From JADFRG01 sp048054495 (lineage in GTDB: Bacteria; Chloroflexota; Anaerolineae; Anaerolineales; E44-bin32), in assembly GCA_048054495.1 (NCBI GenBank), contig JBGMQN010000096.1, positions 1 through 47,836 on the forward strand: a stretch of 47,836 bases of DNA, read 5' to 3'. Made by a program: the position numbers and the translations under genes. The notes beneath the pieces are model-generated. The model saw nothing but the letters and a program-made list of their open reading frames with translations. It ran no database searches and was not told the origin of the DNA. Positions 8,223 through 16,466 of the stretch are shown piece after piece (positions within the stretch are counted from its first letter, which is position 1; every line of letters begins with the position of its first letter).

Positions 8223-9577
8223 AGGCTGGGCTGTTCTTCCTTTGCGCGTTCCGGCTGCGTAACCGGCGACCCGTCAGCACCGTACCCTTGCCCGAACCCT
8301 CGGTACCTGAAATCAAGGCGTGCCATTTGCTCAGGGTCGTAGATGTTCCGCCCGTCGATGATCACCGGCTGACGCATTCGATCGCGGACTCGTTCCAAAT
8401 CAAGCTGTAAGAATTCATTCCATTCTGTGCACACAATAATGGCATCTGCCTCATCTGCGAGTGCGTAGGCATCCTGCGCCATCTCGATCTCCGGCACCAG
8501 TTGGCTTGCACGCTCCATGCCAACCGGATCGTAGGCCGAAACCTGAGCCCCCTCTCGCTGAAGGAGCTCCGCCACGTCCAGGGCCGGTGCTTCCCGCAGA
8601 TCATCCGTGTTGGGCTTGAAGGTGAGGCCGAGCAAGCCGACCTTCTTTCCTTCCAGGCTGCCCAGAAGTTCGCGCGCCTTTTCAACGAGCTGGGAGCGCC
8701 GATCCAGGTTGATTTCCATGACCGCATGAAGGAGCTGTGGGTGCCGGCCCTTCTCCTCCGCCATGTAGGCCAGTGCCCTGACGTCCTTTGGAAAACACGA
8801 CCCGCCATAGCCGAGACCGGCGTCGAGAAAGTGCCGCGTAATGCGTGGATCGTATCCCATGCCGGTTGCCACTTCCTTAATGTCGGCCCCCAGCGCCTCA
8901 CAGATGTTGGAGATTTCATTTATGAAGGAGATCTTTGTCGCCAGAAATGCGTTCGAGGCGTACTTGATCATTTCAGCCGTTCGCAGATCCGTGATCACAA
9001 TTGGCGCTCGGAGAGGCAGGTGAAGCTGCGCCACTTTTTCCGCCGCGCGTGCATCGGTTGACCCAAGTACCGTACGTGCGGGGCTCATGAAGTCCGAAAT
9101 GGCGGCCCCCTCACGCAGAAATTCGGGGTTTGAGACCACAGAAAAAGGGATCGATTCCTTCTGATGGGACTGGATAATGTCCGCCACCCAATCTCCGGTT
9201 CCGACGGGGACCGTCGACTTGTTGACAATAATCAAGGGGGCAATCATCGCTTCCGCTACGGATTCTGCGGCTTGCTGAATGTATTTCATTTCGGCCTCGC
9301 CCTCGACCCCGGCTGGCGTGCCCACCGCGATGAAGACGAATTCTGCGTCTCGAATGGCCTGCTCATAAGAGCTTGTGAAGGTCAGCCGGCCCGCGGCCAC
9401 GTTGCGCGAGACGAGTTCCTCCAGCCCAGGCTCATAGATCGGCATCTGGCCCCTCTTGAGCCCTTCGACGCGCTCCTGGTCCGTGTCCAGGGCGATGACC
9501 CTGTTTCCCAGGTCCGCAAAACAGGCCCCGGTGACGAGGCCCACATGACCCACTCCGACAACTGTCAGGTTCTTCAA
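8219..9577 (-). CDS. UDP-glucose/GDP-mannose dehydrogenase family protein (likely UDP-glucose 6-dehydrogenase)
   Basis: NAD-dependent oxidation of a nucleotide sugar at C6 to the uronic acid, used for extracellular polysaccharide. The N-terminal Rossmann motif is VVGVGHVGLVTGACFADLG. The substrate core has STVPVGTGD, NPEFLREGAAISDFMSPAR and KYASNAFLATKISFINEI, and the catalytic Cys is about residue 261 in GYGGSCFPKD. The C-terminal domain has LLGLTFKPNTDDLREAPAL. The frame is open to 9670, but AAGGGAG stands just before a TTG at 9577 and the Rossmann motif begins right after it, so that start is preferred (452 residues). The exact sugar substrate is uncertain. Confidence 0.92.
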   Translation of the reverse strand: MKNLTVVGVGHVGLVTGACFADLGNRVIALDTDQERVEGLKRGQMPIYEPGLEELVSRNVAAGRLTFTSSYEQAIRDAEFVFIAVGTPAGVEGEAEMKYIQQAAESVAEAMIAPLIIVNKSTVPVGTGDWVADIIQSHQKESIPFSVVSNPEFLREGAAISDFMSPARTVLGSTDARAAEKVAQLHLPLRAPIVITDLRTAEMIKYASNAFLATKISFINEISNICEALGADIKEVATGMGYDPRITRHFLDAGLGYGGSCFPKDVRALAYMAEEKGRHPQLLHAVMEINLDRRSQLVEKARELLGSLEGKKVGLLGLTFKPNTDDLREAPALDVAELLQREGAQVSAYDPVGMERASQLVPEIEMAQDAYALADEADAIIVCTEWNEFLQLDLERVRDRMRQPVIIDGRNIYDPEQMARLDFRYRGFGQGYGADGSPVTQPERAKEEQPSL

Positions 9578-9613
9578 GGTGCTCCCTTTGTCACGATTCT
9601 GTGAAAGTGGGCA

Positions 9614-9619
9614 ATGATA
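9614..9619 (-). promoter_or_regulatory. Possible -10 element for the dehydrogenase/M16/acpS operon
   Basis: Minus-strand GGTATCAT gives a -10-like TATCAT about 37 nt before the TTG start. No good -35 is found. The 116-nt divergent region 9578-9693 must also hold the nitroreductase promoter, for which TAAAAT at 9661-9666 is a weak candidate. Confidence 0.35.
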
Positions 9620-9693
9620 CCATGCCTTCTTTTTCGCGACGCAGACCGCAATAGGGAGAGTAAAATCCATCGGGCCGGTGCGAGGAAAAATCG

Positions 9694-10212
9694 ATGGATG
9701 TAAGCCAAGCGATCCGAATGAAACGTGCCGTGAGAGAGTTCACGGACGATCCCATCCCCAAGGAGCGACTGACAGCGATCGCTAATGCGGGGCGTCGCGC
9801 CCAATCTGCAAAGAACCGCCAGGCGTGGCACTTTATTGTTGTGCAAGATCGAGAGACCCTGGTTGAGCTGTCAAAGCTCGGTCAATTCGCAAAGCAGCTT
9901 GCGGGGGCTGCGGCCGCAATTGCCATCCTCACTCCGGACCCGGCAGAACGCTGGTCCATCATGTTCGATGCCGGTCAGGCGGCCGCGTACATGCAGCTCG
10001 CGGCCTGGGAACTCGGGTTCGGCTCCTGCCCGGTCACCATATACGAGCCCGATCAGGCGCGCGAGTTGCTGGGCTTCCCCGAAGAATTCCACCTAAATGT
10101 AATCCTCTCCTTTGGCTACCCTAAGGACTCGAGCTCACTGACGGCTTCTCCTAACGCCGGCGGGCGCAAAACGCTCTCCGAGGTCATCTCATACGATCGT
10201 TGGGGAAGCTAG
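9694..10212 (+). CDS. Nitroreductase family protein (FMN-dependent)
   Basis: 172 residues. The N-terminal motif MKRAVREFTDDPIPKERL and the next block RRAQSAKNRQAWHFIVVQD are the FMN-binding features of the nitroreductase fold, followed by QAAAYMQLAAWELGFGSCPV and LGFPEEFHLNVILSFGYPKD. Such proteins reduce nitro groups or other substrates using NAD(P)H and FMN as homodimers, and the natural substrate cannot be assigned. It is first in a plus-strand run with the MFS transporter (3-nt gap), hutI and a small membrane protein. GAGG lies shortly upstream of the ATG. Confidence 0.9.
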   Translation: MDVSQAIRMKRAVREFTDDPIPKERLTAIANAGRRAQSAKNRQAWHFIVVQDRETLVELSKLGQFAKQLAGAAAAIAILTPDPAERWSIMFDAGQAAAYMQLAAWELGFGSCPVTIYEPDQARELLGFPEEFHLNVILSFGYPKDSSSLTASPNAGGRKTLSEVISYDRWGS

Positions 10213-10215
10213 TCC

Positions 10216-11379
10216 ATGCGGCTGCAGCTCCTCGCCATCACGGTTACGCGCACCGTTATCAACACCGGGTATCGGATGGTGTATCCGTTCCTGCCGGTAT
10301 TGGCCCGCGGAGTTGGTGTGGAGCCACAGGCGATCGTCTTGGCAGTGACCGCAAGATCGGGCCTCGGCCTCGTGAGCCCGGTGCTGGGGTCTTTCGGCGA
10401 CCTGCGCGGTCGCACGCTGGCGATCCTGGTCGGGGTGAGCATATTCGCGGGGGGCATGGTGTTGGTGGGAATCTGGCCAATCTACATTGCATTGTTCATT
10501 GCCATCCTCGCCACGGGTCTCTCGAAGATCGTTCTGGATCCTGCCCAGTATGCATACGTCGGAGACCGGGTGGCCTTCGAGCGAAGAGGCAGGCAAATGG
10601 CGCTCGTCGAAATGAGCTGGTCTGGTGCCTTCTTGGTGGGCATCCCGCTGGTCGGTCTGATGATCGCGGCCTGGGGATGGAAATCGCCGTTTCCGATCCT
10701 GGCCGGCCTGGCAGTATTAGGAGGGATTTGGCTCTGGCGGTCTCTGCCCGCAGATCGGCCGGCTGAGTCTTCCAGGCCCAGCCTGCTTGCCGGCTTCAAC
10801 TCCATTCTGGTGCGTCGATCGGCAGTGGCTACGCTTGGGGTCAGCTTACTGATGGCGGCGGGCAACGAAGTGATAAGCATCGTGTATGGGCTCTGGTTCG
10901 AGGAGGACTTCGCCCTCTCGGTTGCCGCTCTAGGTGCTGCGAGCGCAGTCATCGGATTGGCAGAGCTCAGCGGAGAGGGGCTGGTGGCTGGATTGGCGGA
11001 TCGCATCGGAAAGAAGCGATCGGTGGCAATCGGTCTTCTGCTGACCGCATTGGCCTCGCTCGCGCTGCCGGTACTCGGCAGGACCCTGCCCGGCGCACTG
11101 TTAGCAGTTTTCGCACTCTATCTCGCTTTCGAATTCACGATCGTAAGTTCGCTCCCGCTTATGACCGAGCAAACGCCCAGGGCACGCTCGACACTCATGG
11201 CGACCAACATCGCCGCGTTCTCACTGGGCCGGAGTTTGGGCGCGTTGGCGGGTGGGCCCCTTTTCGCGGTCGGTCTGGTCGCAAATGGAGCGGTCAGTGC
11301 GATTCTCAATTTGCTGGCCCTTGGGCTCCTGCTTGCATTCGTTCGAGAACGGGGAGAGGTGGTGGCAGTAGCTCCATGA
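10216..11379 (+). CDS. Major facilitator superfamily transporter
   Basis: 387 residues, nearly all hydrophobic helices, consistent with about 12 membrane spans. The MFS motif A appears between helices 2 and 3 (GSFGDLRGRTLAI) and is echoed in the second half (GLADRIGKKRSVAIG). The N-terminal YPFLPVLARGVGV is common in prokaryotic drug/solute MFS proteins. Its stop overlaps the hutI start (ATGA). The substrate is unknown. The hutI coupling might suggest a histidine-related solute, but this is only context. Confidence 0.9.
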   Translation: MRLQLLAITVTRTVINTGYRMVYPFLPVLARGVGVEPQAIVLAVTARSGLGLVSPVLGSFGDLRGRTLAILVGVSIFAGGMVLVGIWPIYIALFIAILATGLSKIVLDPAQYAYVGDRVAFERRGRQMALVEMSWSGAFLVGIPLVGLMIAAWGWKSPFPILAGLAVLGGIWLWRSLPADRPAESSRPSLLAGFNSILVRRSAVATLGVSLLMAAGNEVISIVYGLWFEEDFALSVAALGAASAVIGLAELSGEGLVAGLADRIGKKRSVAIGLLLTALASLALPVLGRTLPGALLAVFALYLAFEFTIVSSLPLMTEQTPRARSTLMATNIAAFSLGRSLGALAGGPLFAVGLVANGAVSAILNLLALGLLLAFVRERGEVVAVAP

Positions 11380-12653
11380 AAGTAGATCTGCTCATACACT
11401 CCGCTTCCCAATTGCTCACGCTATCGGGTGGCCCTCAGCGGGGGGACGAGCTGGGTCAACTGGGGATCATCGAGGATGGCGCAGTCGCCATTCTAGGCGA
11501 GCGTGTGCACGCCATTGGAACAACCAATGAACTGCGTCAGGAGTTCGAGCCAAAGGCGACGTTACATGCGATCGGCCAAGTCATTATGCCGGGCTTCGTC
11601 GACCCCCACACCCACTTGATTTGGGCCGGGGACCGGGCCGATGAGTTTGAAGCGCGTGCGTCGGGCTCAACTTACATGGAAATCCTCTCGCAGGGTGGCG
11701 GAATCCTGTCGACCGTACGCCACACGCGCGCAGCCGAAGTGTCGGCCCTTATTATGCAGGCACGGCTGCGGCTGAACCGAATGTTGAGCCATGGGACGAC
11801 CACCGCGGAAGCCAAGACCGGCTACGGATTGGCACTTGAACCGGAGCTGCGGATGCTGAGAGCGATTCTCAGACTCGACGAACAAGGCCCTGTCGAGCTC
11901 GCTCCGACCTTCCTTCCCGCGCATGCGGTACCAGCAGGTGTAGATGCAGACATCTACGTCGATCAGATCTGCACCGAGATGCTTCCAGCAGCCGTTGAGT
12001 GGTGGCGCGATCGTAGACCTGAGAGCCCACTGCCGTTTGTGGACGTGTTCTGTGAGGAGGGCGCTTTCGATCTGGGGCAGAGTCGAAGGCTGCTCACTGC
12101 AGCGAGTGAACTCAATTTCCCTTTGAAGATCCACGCCGACGAGTTTGCGAGCCTGGGTGGAACCGGACTTGCGATCGAGCTGGGTGCGGTCTCAGCAGAT
12201 CATCTAGTTCACACTCCACCGGACGAAATCCAAGCACTCGGCAAGTCACAGACCGTAGCCGTTGCACTACCCGCGACACCATTTGGGCTAGGAGAGACCG
12301 AATACACACCGGCCCGGGAATTTCTCCAGGCCGACGCCCTGCTATCGATTGCGACCGACCTCAATCCCGGGACGGCCTGGTGCGAAAGCATGCAATTTGT
12401 AATCGCGCTTGCCACACGCTATATGGGCCTTACTCCGGCGCAGGCCATCGCGGCCTGTACGATCAACGCGGCTGCCGCCATCGGTCGTGATCAGGCGATC
12501 GGCAGCCTGGAGACCGGCAAACAGGCCGATCTGCTGATCCTGGAGGTGGACGACTATCGCCACTTAGGCTACCGATTTGGCACGAACCTTGTACACACAG
12601 TGATCAAGAAGGGCCAAGTCGTCGTGGATCGGAGGCGAGATGGATTTCGCTGA
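11376..12653 (+). CDS. hutI: Imidazolonepropionase
   Basis: Opens the imidazolone ring of 4-imidazolone-5-propionate to N-formimino-L-glutamate in histidine breakdown. 425 residues of the amidohydrolase fold. Metal ligands are visible: His78 and His80 in GFVDPHTHLIWAGDRADEFE, His253 in KIHADEF, and Asp328 in SIATDLNPG. The family stretches ASGSTYMEILSQGGGILSTVR and LSHGTTTAEAKTGYGL also match HutI closely. No hutU, hutH or hutG is found in the window, so the rest of the pathway must lie elsewhere, if present. It is translationally coupled to the transporter upstream. Confidence 0.93.
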   Translation: MKVDLLIHSASQLLTLSGGPQRGDELGQLGIIEDGAVAILGERVHAIGTTNELRQEFEPKATLHAIGQVIMPGFVDPHTHLIWAGDRADEFEARASGSTYMEILSQGGGILSTVRHTRAAEVSALIMQARLRLNRMLSHGTTTAEAKTGYGLALEPELRMLRAILRLDEQGPVELAPTFLPAHAVPAGVDADIYVDQICTEMLPAAVEWWRDRRPESPLPFVDVFCEEGAFDLGQSRRLLTAASELNFPLKIHADEFASLGGTGLAIELGAVSADHLVHTPPDEIQALGKSQTVAVALPATPFGLGETEYTPAREFLQADALLSIATDLNPGTAWCESMQFVIALATRYMGLTPAQAIAACTINAAAAIGRDQAIGSLETGKQADLLILEVDDYRHLGYRFGTNLVHTVIKKGQVVVDRRRDGFR

Positions 12654-12816
12654 AGTACCTGCCATATTGAAGGCGGTAGTCGTGATTGTCGGTGCCATCA
12701 TCGCATGGATGGTGTTCCGCGTCGCGCTAAGGTTCACGGTGCGGCTCTTTACATTGGGATGCGCGGCGATCGCGGTACTGCTCATCATCGGAGGTATCGC
12801 CACCTGGCTAGGCTAG
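12640..12816 (+). CDS. Small two-helix membrane protein, unknown function
   Basis: A 58-residue ORF that starts inside the last codons of hutI (14-nt overlap in another frame). GGAGG stands six bases before the ATG. The product is MDFAEVPAILK followed by two hydrophobic segments: about residues 12-28 (AVVVIVGAIIAWMVFRV) and about 37-57 (LFTLGCAAIAVLLIIGGIA), separated by a basic loop. I do not recognise a family. The SD, overlap and composition support it being real. It is the last gene of the plus-strand operon, 56 nt before the terminator stem. Confidence 0.65.
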   Translation: MDFAEVPAILKAVVVIVGAIIAWMVFRVALRFTVRLFTLGCAAIAVLLIIGGIATWLG

Positions 12817-12872
12817 GCCAGCCGCAACTGATAGGGGCATTTATTAGCCTGCTCCATCGATCTTAAAAACGA

Positions 12873-12913
12873 AACAGGGGCTGTCTCTAGCTACTCTTGA
12901 GACAGCCCCTGTT
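12873..12913. terminator. Bidirectional intrinsic terminator between the hutI operon and groEL
   Basis: A perfect 15-bp stem, AACAGGGGCTGTCTC at 12873-12887 and its complement at 12899-12913, with an 11-nt loop. On the minus strand the stem is followed by TTTCGTTTTT, a good U-tract for groEL termination. On the plus strand the tail is less T-rich. It lies between convergent genes. Confidence 0.9.
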
Positions 12914-12939
12914 GTTACTGTGGATTGATTCGGCTGAGT

Positions 12940-14574
12940 CTAATAATCCGGCATCGGTGGTGCAGCCGGCATCTTATCGTCTTCCGGAATGTCCGTGATG
13001 AGCGCCTCGGTAGTCAGGATCATGGCTGCGATGGAGGCTGCATTTTCCAGCGCGCCCTTGGTGACCTTCGCCGGATCGATGATCCCGACCTCCACCATGT
13101 CCACGTAATCACCCGAAATCACATCGTAGCCGATGCGGTCGTTCTCTGCCTCTGCTTGCTTCCTCCGCACGGCCTCGAGCACTACCGCACCTTCTTGGCC
13201 TGCGTTGCGAGCGATACCACGCAGTGGCATCTCGAGCGCGGCTCGCACGACCTTGATACCGGTGTTGATATCCTCCTCTTTGTCCTTGAGCTTCTCGATG
13301 GACTTCAAGGCGTTGATCAACGCTACACCGCCGCCCGGAACGATACCCTCCTCCACCGCGGCGCGGGTTGCGGACAGCGCATCCTCCACGCGGTGCTTCT
13401 TTTCCTTGAGTTCCGTCTCGGTAGCCGCGCCCACGCGAATGACCGCGACTCCGCCGGAAAGCTTAGCGAGCCGCTCCTGCAGCTTCTCCTTGTCGTAGTC
13501 GCTGGTCGAGCGATCGATCTCAACCTTGATCTCCTCGATGCGACCCTTGATCTTGTCGCTGTCACCATGGCCTTCTATCACCGTGGTGTCATCTTTCGTC
13601 GACGACACCTTGCCGGCCTTGCCCAGGTCGTTGATGGTGACCGACTCCAGCTTGCGCCCCAGTTCCTCGGTGACCACCGTGCCACCCGTGAGGACCGCGA
13701 TGTCTTGCAGCATGGCCTTACGGCGATCGCCGAACCCCGGCGCCTTGACCGCCAAGACGTTCAGCATGCCACGCAGTTTGTTGAGCACCAATGTCGCCAA
13801 CGCCTCACCGTCGATATCTTCGGCGATCACAACCAGCTCGCGCGTGCCGACCTGAACCAGCTTCTCCAGCAGTGGAACAATATCGGTGGCGGCAGAGATT
13901 TTCTTGTCGTGAATCAATATATAGGGCTCTTCGACAACCGCTTCCATGTTCTCAGGATCGGTCACGAAGTAAGGCGAAATATACCCGCGATCGAACTGCA
14001 TGCCCTCGACGTATTCGGTCTCGAATTCGAGGCCTTTGGACTCCTCGACCGTGATCACGCCGTCTTTGCCGACTTTATCCATCACTTCGGCGATGAGGTC
14101 ACCGATATCCGAGTCCTGCGCGGAAATGGCCGCCACGGAGGCGATTTCTTCCTTCGTGGTGACGTCGATGGCTGTTTTGTTGATGGCATCGGAGATTTCT
14201 TTGGAAGCTCGCTCGATGCCTCTCTTGAGCATCATTGGGTTCGCGCCTGCCGAGAGGTTCTTCAGACCTTCACTGACCATGGCGTGTGCCAGCACGGTCG
14301 AGGTGGTCGTGCCGTCACCTGCGATGTCGTTGGTCTTGGTCGCCGCTTCTTTGAGCAGCTGGGCGCCCATGTTCTCGTAAGGATCTTCTAACTCCACTTC
14401 TTTAGCCACCGTTACGCCGTCATGGGTGATGGTGGGCGAGCCGAATTTTCGGTCGAGCGCGACGTTCCGCCCTTTCGGGCCGAGGGTCGTGGCCACTGCG
14501 CTGGCCAAGACGTCTATGCCGGCCTTCAATCGGCTGCGGGCGTCCTCTGCGAATGCAAGTTGTTTGGCCGTCAT
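12940..14574 (-). CDS. groEL: Chaperonin GroEL (Hsp60)
   Basis: ATP-dependent folding chamber, acting with GroES. 544 residues, full length. Recognisable blocks: TLGPKGRNVALDRKFGSPTITHDGVTVAKE, DGTTTSTVLAHAMV (the ATPase GDGTTT), APGFGDRRKAMLQDIAVLTGG, and AAVEEGIVPGGGVALI. The C-terminus is DDKMPAAPPMPDY, not the GGM repeats of proteobacteria. AGGAGG precedes the ATG. It follows groES by 33 nt and is governed by the groES promoter and CIRCE. Confidence 0.98.
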   Translation of the reverse strand: MTAKQLAFAEDARSRLKAGIDVLASAVATTLGPKGRNVALDRKFGSPTITHDGVTVAKEVELEDPYENMGAQLLKEAATKTNDIAGDGTTTSTVLAHAMVSEGLKNLSAGANPMMLKRGIERASKEISDAINKTAIDVTTKEEIASVAAISAQDSDIGDLIAEVMDKVGKDGVITVEESKGLEFETEYVEGMQFDRGYISPYFVTDPENMEAVVEEPYILIHDKKISAATDIVPLLEKLVQVGTRELVVIAEDIDGEALATLVLNKLRGMLNVLAVKAPGFGDRRKAMLQDIAVLTGGTVVTEELGRKLESVTINDLGKAGKVSSTKDDTTVIEGHGDSDKIKGRIEEIKVEIDRSTSDYDKEKLQERLAKLSGGVAVIRVGAATETELKEKKHRVEDALSATRAAVEEGIVPGGGVALINALKSIEKLKDKEEDINTGIKVVRAALEMPLRGIARNAGQEGAVVLEAVRRKQAEAENDRIGYDVISGDYVDMVEVGIIDPAKVTKGALENAASIAAMILTTEALITDIPEDDKMPAAPPMPDY

Positions 14575-14607
14575 CTCTTTTATTTTCCTCCTGAAAGATT
14601 TTCGGAT

Positions 14608-14904
14608 TTATTCGTCAAGGATGGCAAGAACGTCGCTCTCGCGAAGAATCAAGAGCTTGTCGCCATCCATCTTGATCTCGGTGCCACCGTACTTGGCGAA
14701 CAATACTTTGTCACCGACCGAGACATCCATCTCGATGCGCTTGCCATCGTCGTCACGGGCACCTGGCCCTACCGACAGCACCTCCCCTTTCTGAGGCTTC
14801 TCCTTTGCAGTCTCGGGAAGTACGATGCCGCTTGGCGTCACCTCTTCATCTTCCAGGGGCTTGACGACCAGGCGGTCACCTAAGGGTTTGAGATTGAGCG
14901 ACAT
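14608..14904 (-). CDS. groES: Co-chaperonin GroES (Hsp10)
   Basis: Lid of the GroEL chamber. 98 residues from the ATG at 14904: NLKPLGDRLVVKPLEDEEVTPSGIVLPETA, then QKGEVLSVGPG and VGDKVLFAKYGGTEIKMDG, the usual GroES pattern with the mobile loop. A longer frame reaches 14949, but AGGAG seven nt before 14904 and family length decide the start. First gene of the heat-shock operon. Confidence 0.98.
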   Translation of the reverse strand: MSLNLKPLGDRLVVKPLEDEEVTPSGIVLPETAKEKPQKGEVLSVGPGARDDDGKRIEMDVSVGDKVLFAKYGGTEIKMDGDKLLILRESDVLAILDE

Positions 14905-14961
14905 ATGAACTCTCCTATTAGTTATGGTGCTCGCAATTGGCCTAGACACAACATTCGCCAG

Positions 14962-14988
14962 TTAGCACTCTTCGCGCGTGAGTGCTAA
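14962..14988. promoter_or_regulatory. CIRCE operator (HrcA binding site)
   Basis: A perfect inverted repeat TTAGCACTC-N9-GAGTGCTAA, the classic CIRCE sequence. It lies just downstream of the groES promoter -10 and 57 nt before the groES ATG, in the expected place for HrcA repression. hrcA itself is not in the window. Confidence 0.97.
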
Positions 14989-14999
14989 CCAGCGGCGCT

Positions 15000-15028
15000 A
15001 GTTTAACTGTATCGAATGGGGTTGTCAA
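15000..15028 (-). promoter_or_regulatory. Sigma-70-type promoter of groESL
   Basis: Minus strand TTGACA (15028-15023), 17-nt spacer, TAAACT (15005-15000). The -35 is consensus and the spacing ideal. Transcription would start at about 14993, right next to CIRCE. No CtsR or sigma-32 site is apparent. Confidence 0.9.
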
Positions 15029-15119
15029 GAAGTCGGGTGTGATCCGCCAGCCGTTCGGACGCGAGTGAGGCGGGCTTCATTCAGTGGAAGCGGCGCGAGC
15101 ATCCGGTGTTGGACCCGGT

Positions 15120-16451
15120 CTAGCGTTCACACAACGCGCGACCCTCCAAGACGATGGCCGAAACGATAGGGTCTGTCCCGTAGCCGCGCTCCAGCCTCAG
15201 AAAAACGCGCTCCGCATCGTCGCAGGAAGCCTTGTCGAGCGTCAGCACCGATCCGTATGTGTAGTAATACTCCAGGCTCTCCGGTCCAAGTTTAAGGCCG
15301 GCCACACCGCTGGCCCTGAAAGTCTGCTCCTCGTCATCGCAGTCCAGAATTGCCAGGGTGTCGCACAGCAGCCGGGTGTGTTCAACGTCCGTACATCCGT
15401 CCACCGCGCATTTGAGCGTCTCCGTGGCGTTCTCGTAGTTTCGGGCTTTGAAGTAGATGATGCCGAGGTAACCCAGCAATTGCGGGTTGTTTGGCGAGAT
15501 CTCGACCGCGGTTTCGAGATTCCGGGCCGCGATGAAGAACTCTCCGTCCTGAAGATATGTGCGGCCGATAGACCAATAGGGAATCGGGTCCTGGATGCCG
15601 AGCTGACTGTTGATGGTCGCAGCTTTGGCGAAGTACTCCAGCGCCTTGTCCATCTCACGCAATCTTCGATAGTTGGCCCCCATACGCAGATAGAGGAACG
15701 TGAGGTTGGGGTTGATTTGCGCCGCCCTGTCATAGGCTTTAATGGCCTCCTCATAGAATCCGTTGCTCTCCAATACGGTGCCGTAGACGCGGTGAACATC
15801 CATACTGGACGAATCCTGATCAAGCGCGGACTGGATCTTATCGGCTGCCTCCGCGTACCTTTGCTGATCGACGTCGACCTCAGCTTCATAAGCGAGCGCC
15901 AACGCGCTGTCCGGTTGAAGCGATAACGCGCGGCTGGCGGAAGCTTCCGCAGCGGTGAAATACTCCTGTTGTAGACGTGGATCATCGTCTTCGACGGCGG
16001 CCAGCCAATCATATACGAGCGTCCGTACTGCCCATGCGAAACTGCTGTCCGCGTCGAGCTCGACCGCTCGATCAATCGAAACTTGCGCCTCGTGAAGCCG
16101 ACCTTTTTCATCTTCTCGGGTCGCGATCAGCGCGCTTGAGTAGGTCTGAACCCTGGCTAATTCGGCCAGAAGCTCCGCGTCATCGGGTCGCAACCGCACC
16201 GCTTCCTCGTAGGCCTCGATAGATCGCTCCAAGTCTCCGGCCGAGAAGTGTGCCTCGCCCTCTTCCTGGTGGGACAGTGCGGTGCGGGTAGGGGTCGGGG
16301 TGGGCAGGAACAAGGGTTCCACCCTCCCTGCCTCAACCAGCCGGGTCAGTAGGATACCGCCGGCAATAAGCGCCACGAGAATTAAGATCCGCCAGGGGCG
16401 GGATCCTCTTCCCGCGCCGCCAAACGGCATACGGTCGCCTTTCAGCTGCAC
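15120..16451 (-). CDS. Membrane-anchored tetratricopeptide repeat protein (A)
   Basis: 443 residues. A basic N-terminus is followed by one hydrophobic helix (about residues 20-38, ILILVALIAGGILLTRLV), then a Pro/Thr linker (PTPTPTRT), and then repeated helix-turn-helix TPR units to the C-terminus: AHFSAGDLERSIEAYEEAVRLRPDDAELLAELA, NGFYEEAIKAYDRAAQINPN and DGEFFIAARNLETAVEISPN. The TPR domain is probably outside the cell (positive-inside rule). The function is unknown; TPRs bind other proteins. It lies 15 nt after TPR protein B, with which it shares architecture, so the two are probably paralogues in one operon. Four Cys near the C-terminus could form disulfides. Confidence 0.8.
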   Translation of the reverse strand: MQLKGDRMPFGGAGRGSRPWRILILVALIAGGILLTRLVEAGRVEPLFLPTPTPTRTALSHQEEGEAHFSAGDLERSIEAYEEAVRLRPDDAELLAELARVQTYSSALIATREDEKGRLHEAQVSIDRAVELDADSSFAWAVRTLVYDWLAAVEDDDPRLQQEYFTAAEASASRALSLQPDSALALAYEAEVDVDQQRYAEAADKIQSALDQDSSSMDVHRVYGTVLESNGFYEEAIKAYDRAAQINPNLTFLYLRMGANYRRLREMDKALEYFAKAATINSQLGIQDPIPYWSIGRTYLQDGEFFIAARNLETAVEISPNNPQLLGYLGIIYFKARNYENATETLKCAVDGCTDVEHTRLLCDTLAILDCDDEEQTFRASGVAGLKLGPESLEYYYTYGSVLTLDKASCDDAERVFLRLERGYGTDPIVSAIVLEGRALCER

Positions 16452-16466
16452 GGTGCTTTTCCTAGG

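Noticed and set aside
12925..14391. Long open frame of 488 codons on the plus strand
   Set aside because: It lies fully antisense to groEL, whose protein is unmistakable. The open frame follows from groEL codon use.
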